DNA of 64,000 nt, from positions 376,895 to 440,894 of the forward strand of contig NZ_KQ954254.1 of the NCBI RefSeq assembly GCF_001519065.1, read 5' to 3'. How positions within the stretch are numbered: position 1 is the first letter of the stretch; each line of letters starts with the position of its first letter. The stretch comes from Novosphingobium sp. FSW06-99. Lineage in GTDB: Bacteria > Pseudomonadota > Alphaproteobacteria > Sphingomonadales > Sphingomonadaceae. The translations under genes were made by a program, and so were the position numbers. Positions 63,366-64,000 of this stretch are shown in pieces. The notes below the pieces were generated by a model. The model did no database searches. It saw only the letters and a list, made by a program, of their open reading frames with translations, and was not told where the DNA came from.

Positions 63366-63398
63366 CCATCGAACGACCCACCGGGCACCGTTCGATGG
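63366..63398 (+). promoter_or_regulatory. Stem-loop in the leader of the small exported protein gene
   Basis: CCATCGAACG and CGTTCGATGG form a perfect 10-bp stem with a 13-nt loop, 17 nt before the ATG at 63416. It may be an mRNA stabilising element or control translation. Confidence 0.55.
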
Positions 63399-63415
63399 AA
63401 ACAGGATAAAGTGCC

Positions 63416-63706
63416 ATGATGACCATGTCCAAATCGCTCGTTGCCCGTGCCGCGCTCGGTCTCGTCGCGCTGGCCGGGGTGGTTGCCGCAGTGCCTGCGT
63501 CGGCGCGTCCCTATGACCATTTTGCCGGACCCGGCTGGCGCCACGACCGCGTGATCGTCGAACCCGGCTATCGCCCGGTGGCCTATGGCTACGGCTATGG
63601 CTATGCCCCGGCATGGCGGCCCGCGCCGGTGGTCTATGGGTATGGCCCCGCGTGGCATCCGGCGCCCGTCGTGGTGTGGCACGCACATTATGGTCGTCGC
63701 TGGTAA
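63416..63706 (+). CDS. Small exported Gly/Tyr/Pro-rich protein
   Basis: The 96-residue protein has a signal peptide (about 1-30, ending ASA) and a mature part rich in Tyr, Gly, Pro, Trp and His (VAYGYGYGYAPAWRPAPVVY). Similar small proteins are frequent in sphingomonads and may lie at the cell surface or bind metal. No function is known. Confidence 0.8.
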   Translation: MMTMSKSLVARAALGLVALAGVVAAVPASARPYDHFAGPGWRHDRVIVEPGYRPVAYGYGYGYAPAWRPAPVVYGYGPAWHPAPVVVWHAHYGRRW

Positions 63707-63722
63707 ACGGTTTGGGGCCCGT

Positions 63723-63771
63723 GCCGCCCTTGGACACCCGGTTTTAACCTTGTCCGGGTGACAAGGGCGGC
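63723..63771 (+). promoter_or_regulatory. Hairpin covering the ribosome binding site of the last gene
   Basis: A left arm at 63723-63741 (GCCGCCCTTG and CACCCGG) pairs with a right arm at 63754-63771 (CCGGGTG and CAAGGGCGGC), about 17 bp with a small bulge. The AAGGG that would serve as ribosome binding site of the gene at 63772 lies in the right arm. It may also terminate the preceding gene. Confidence 0.55.
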
Positions 63772-63996
63772 ATGATGGTGCGCGCTTCCTGCCTTTTGCT
63801 GGTTGTTCTGCTGGGCGCGTGCGGTGCCGATGCGCCGCCCGCCCCACAGGCCGCGCGCGATCCGGTGATGGCCGCTGCTTTGCAGGAGCCTTTGCTGGTC
63901 GATCCCGATTTGTCGCAACAGAACGCGCGCAATCTGGCGATCATCCCGCCCGGGCCGATTGCCGCACCGGTCCCGATCGCCACCGGCGCGCCGTAA
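63772..63996 (+). CDS. Small lipoprotein
   Basis: The 74-residue product has a lipoprotein signal with the lipobox LLGAC at Cys17 and a short Pro/Ala-rich mature part. It starts directly behind a strong hairpin. No function can be assigned. The stop lies 4 nt before the window end. Confidence 0.75.
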   Translation: MMVRASCLLLVVLLGACGADAPPAPQAARDPVMAAALQEPLLVDPDLSQQNARNLAIIPPGPIAAPVPIATGAP

Positions 63997-64000
63997 TACT

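Overview
The window comes from a high-GC alphaproteobacterium. It is most likely a member of the Sphingomonadaceae (Novosphingobium or a close relative), judging from the gene order of the cytochrome oxidase cluster, the DUF3297 gene, the codon bias and the moa/fol/thr neighbourhood. All calls rest on reading the translated sequence; no database search was run.

Bases 1 to about 17,230 are one end of an integrated mobile element, probably an integrative and conjugative element. It carries an F-type conjugation block on the minus strand (traA-traL-traE-traK-traB-dsbC-traV-traC, with traC running off the left edge), a VirB1-like lytic transglycosylase and two small regulatory or unknown genes. 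Next come a RES-Xre toxin-antitoxin pair and a four-gene operon for a bacterial ubiquitin-like conjugation pathway (11,027-14,352). The element closes with an Xre repressor plus coiled-coil membrane protein pair, two small HTH-like genes and a tyrosine recombinase that reads toward the 3' end of a tRNA-Val(CAC) gene. That tRNA gene is the inferred attachment site.

The ubiquitin-like operon is the most interesting part of the window. It encodes a protein with what look like three beta-grasp units in tandem, a CEHH-type predicted metal-binding (E2-like) protein, a JAMM/JAB isopeptidase and a ThiF/E1-like activating enzyme. The first three genes overlap by 4 bp and the fourth starts 4 nt later. 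No cGAS-like cyclase or CBASS effector lies nearby. The layout differs from the four-gene Bil defence system, in which a separate canonical E2 is present. A role in phage defence or inter-element conflict is an inference from the mobile context.

Bases 17,396 to 64,000 look like conserved chromosome. In order they hold: DUF3297, a fatty acid hydroxylase and an AraC regulator; a valine/isobutyryl-CoA degradation operon; a BrnTA toxin-antitoxin pair; an RNase H-like gene with rluE; a CHAP hydrolase; der and DUF983; a five-gene acyl-CoA degradation operon; a TlpA-like protein divergent from argH, followed by a lipoprotein gene, lysA and a siroheme-type gene. Then comes a long chain of overlapping minus-strand genes (pyrE-pdxJ-acpS-lepB-AI-2E permease-DUF3089-ruvX and two thioesterases).

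The right third holds the aa3 cytochrome oxidase genes (ctaC, ctaD, ctaB, ctaG, coxC, surf1), then thrC, an rRNA-type methyltransferase, folB, a pteridine-reductase-like SDR and moaA-moaD-moaE. After these come rplU-rpmA flanked by a modular palindromic repeat family, a GNAT enzyme, a TetR regulator, ygfZ, pyrC, rarD and two small exported proteins.
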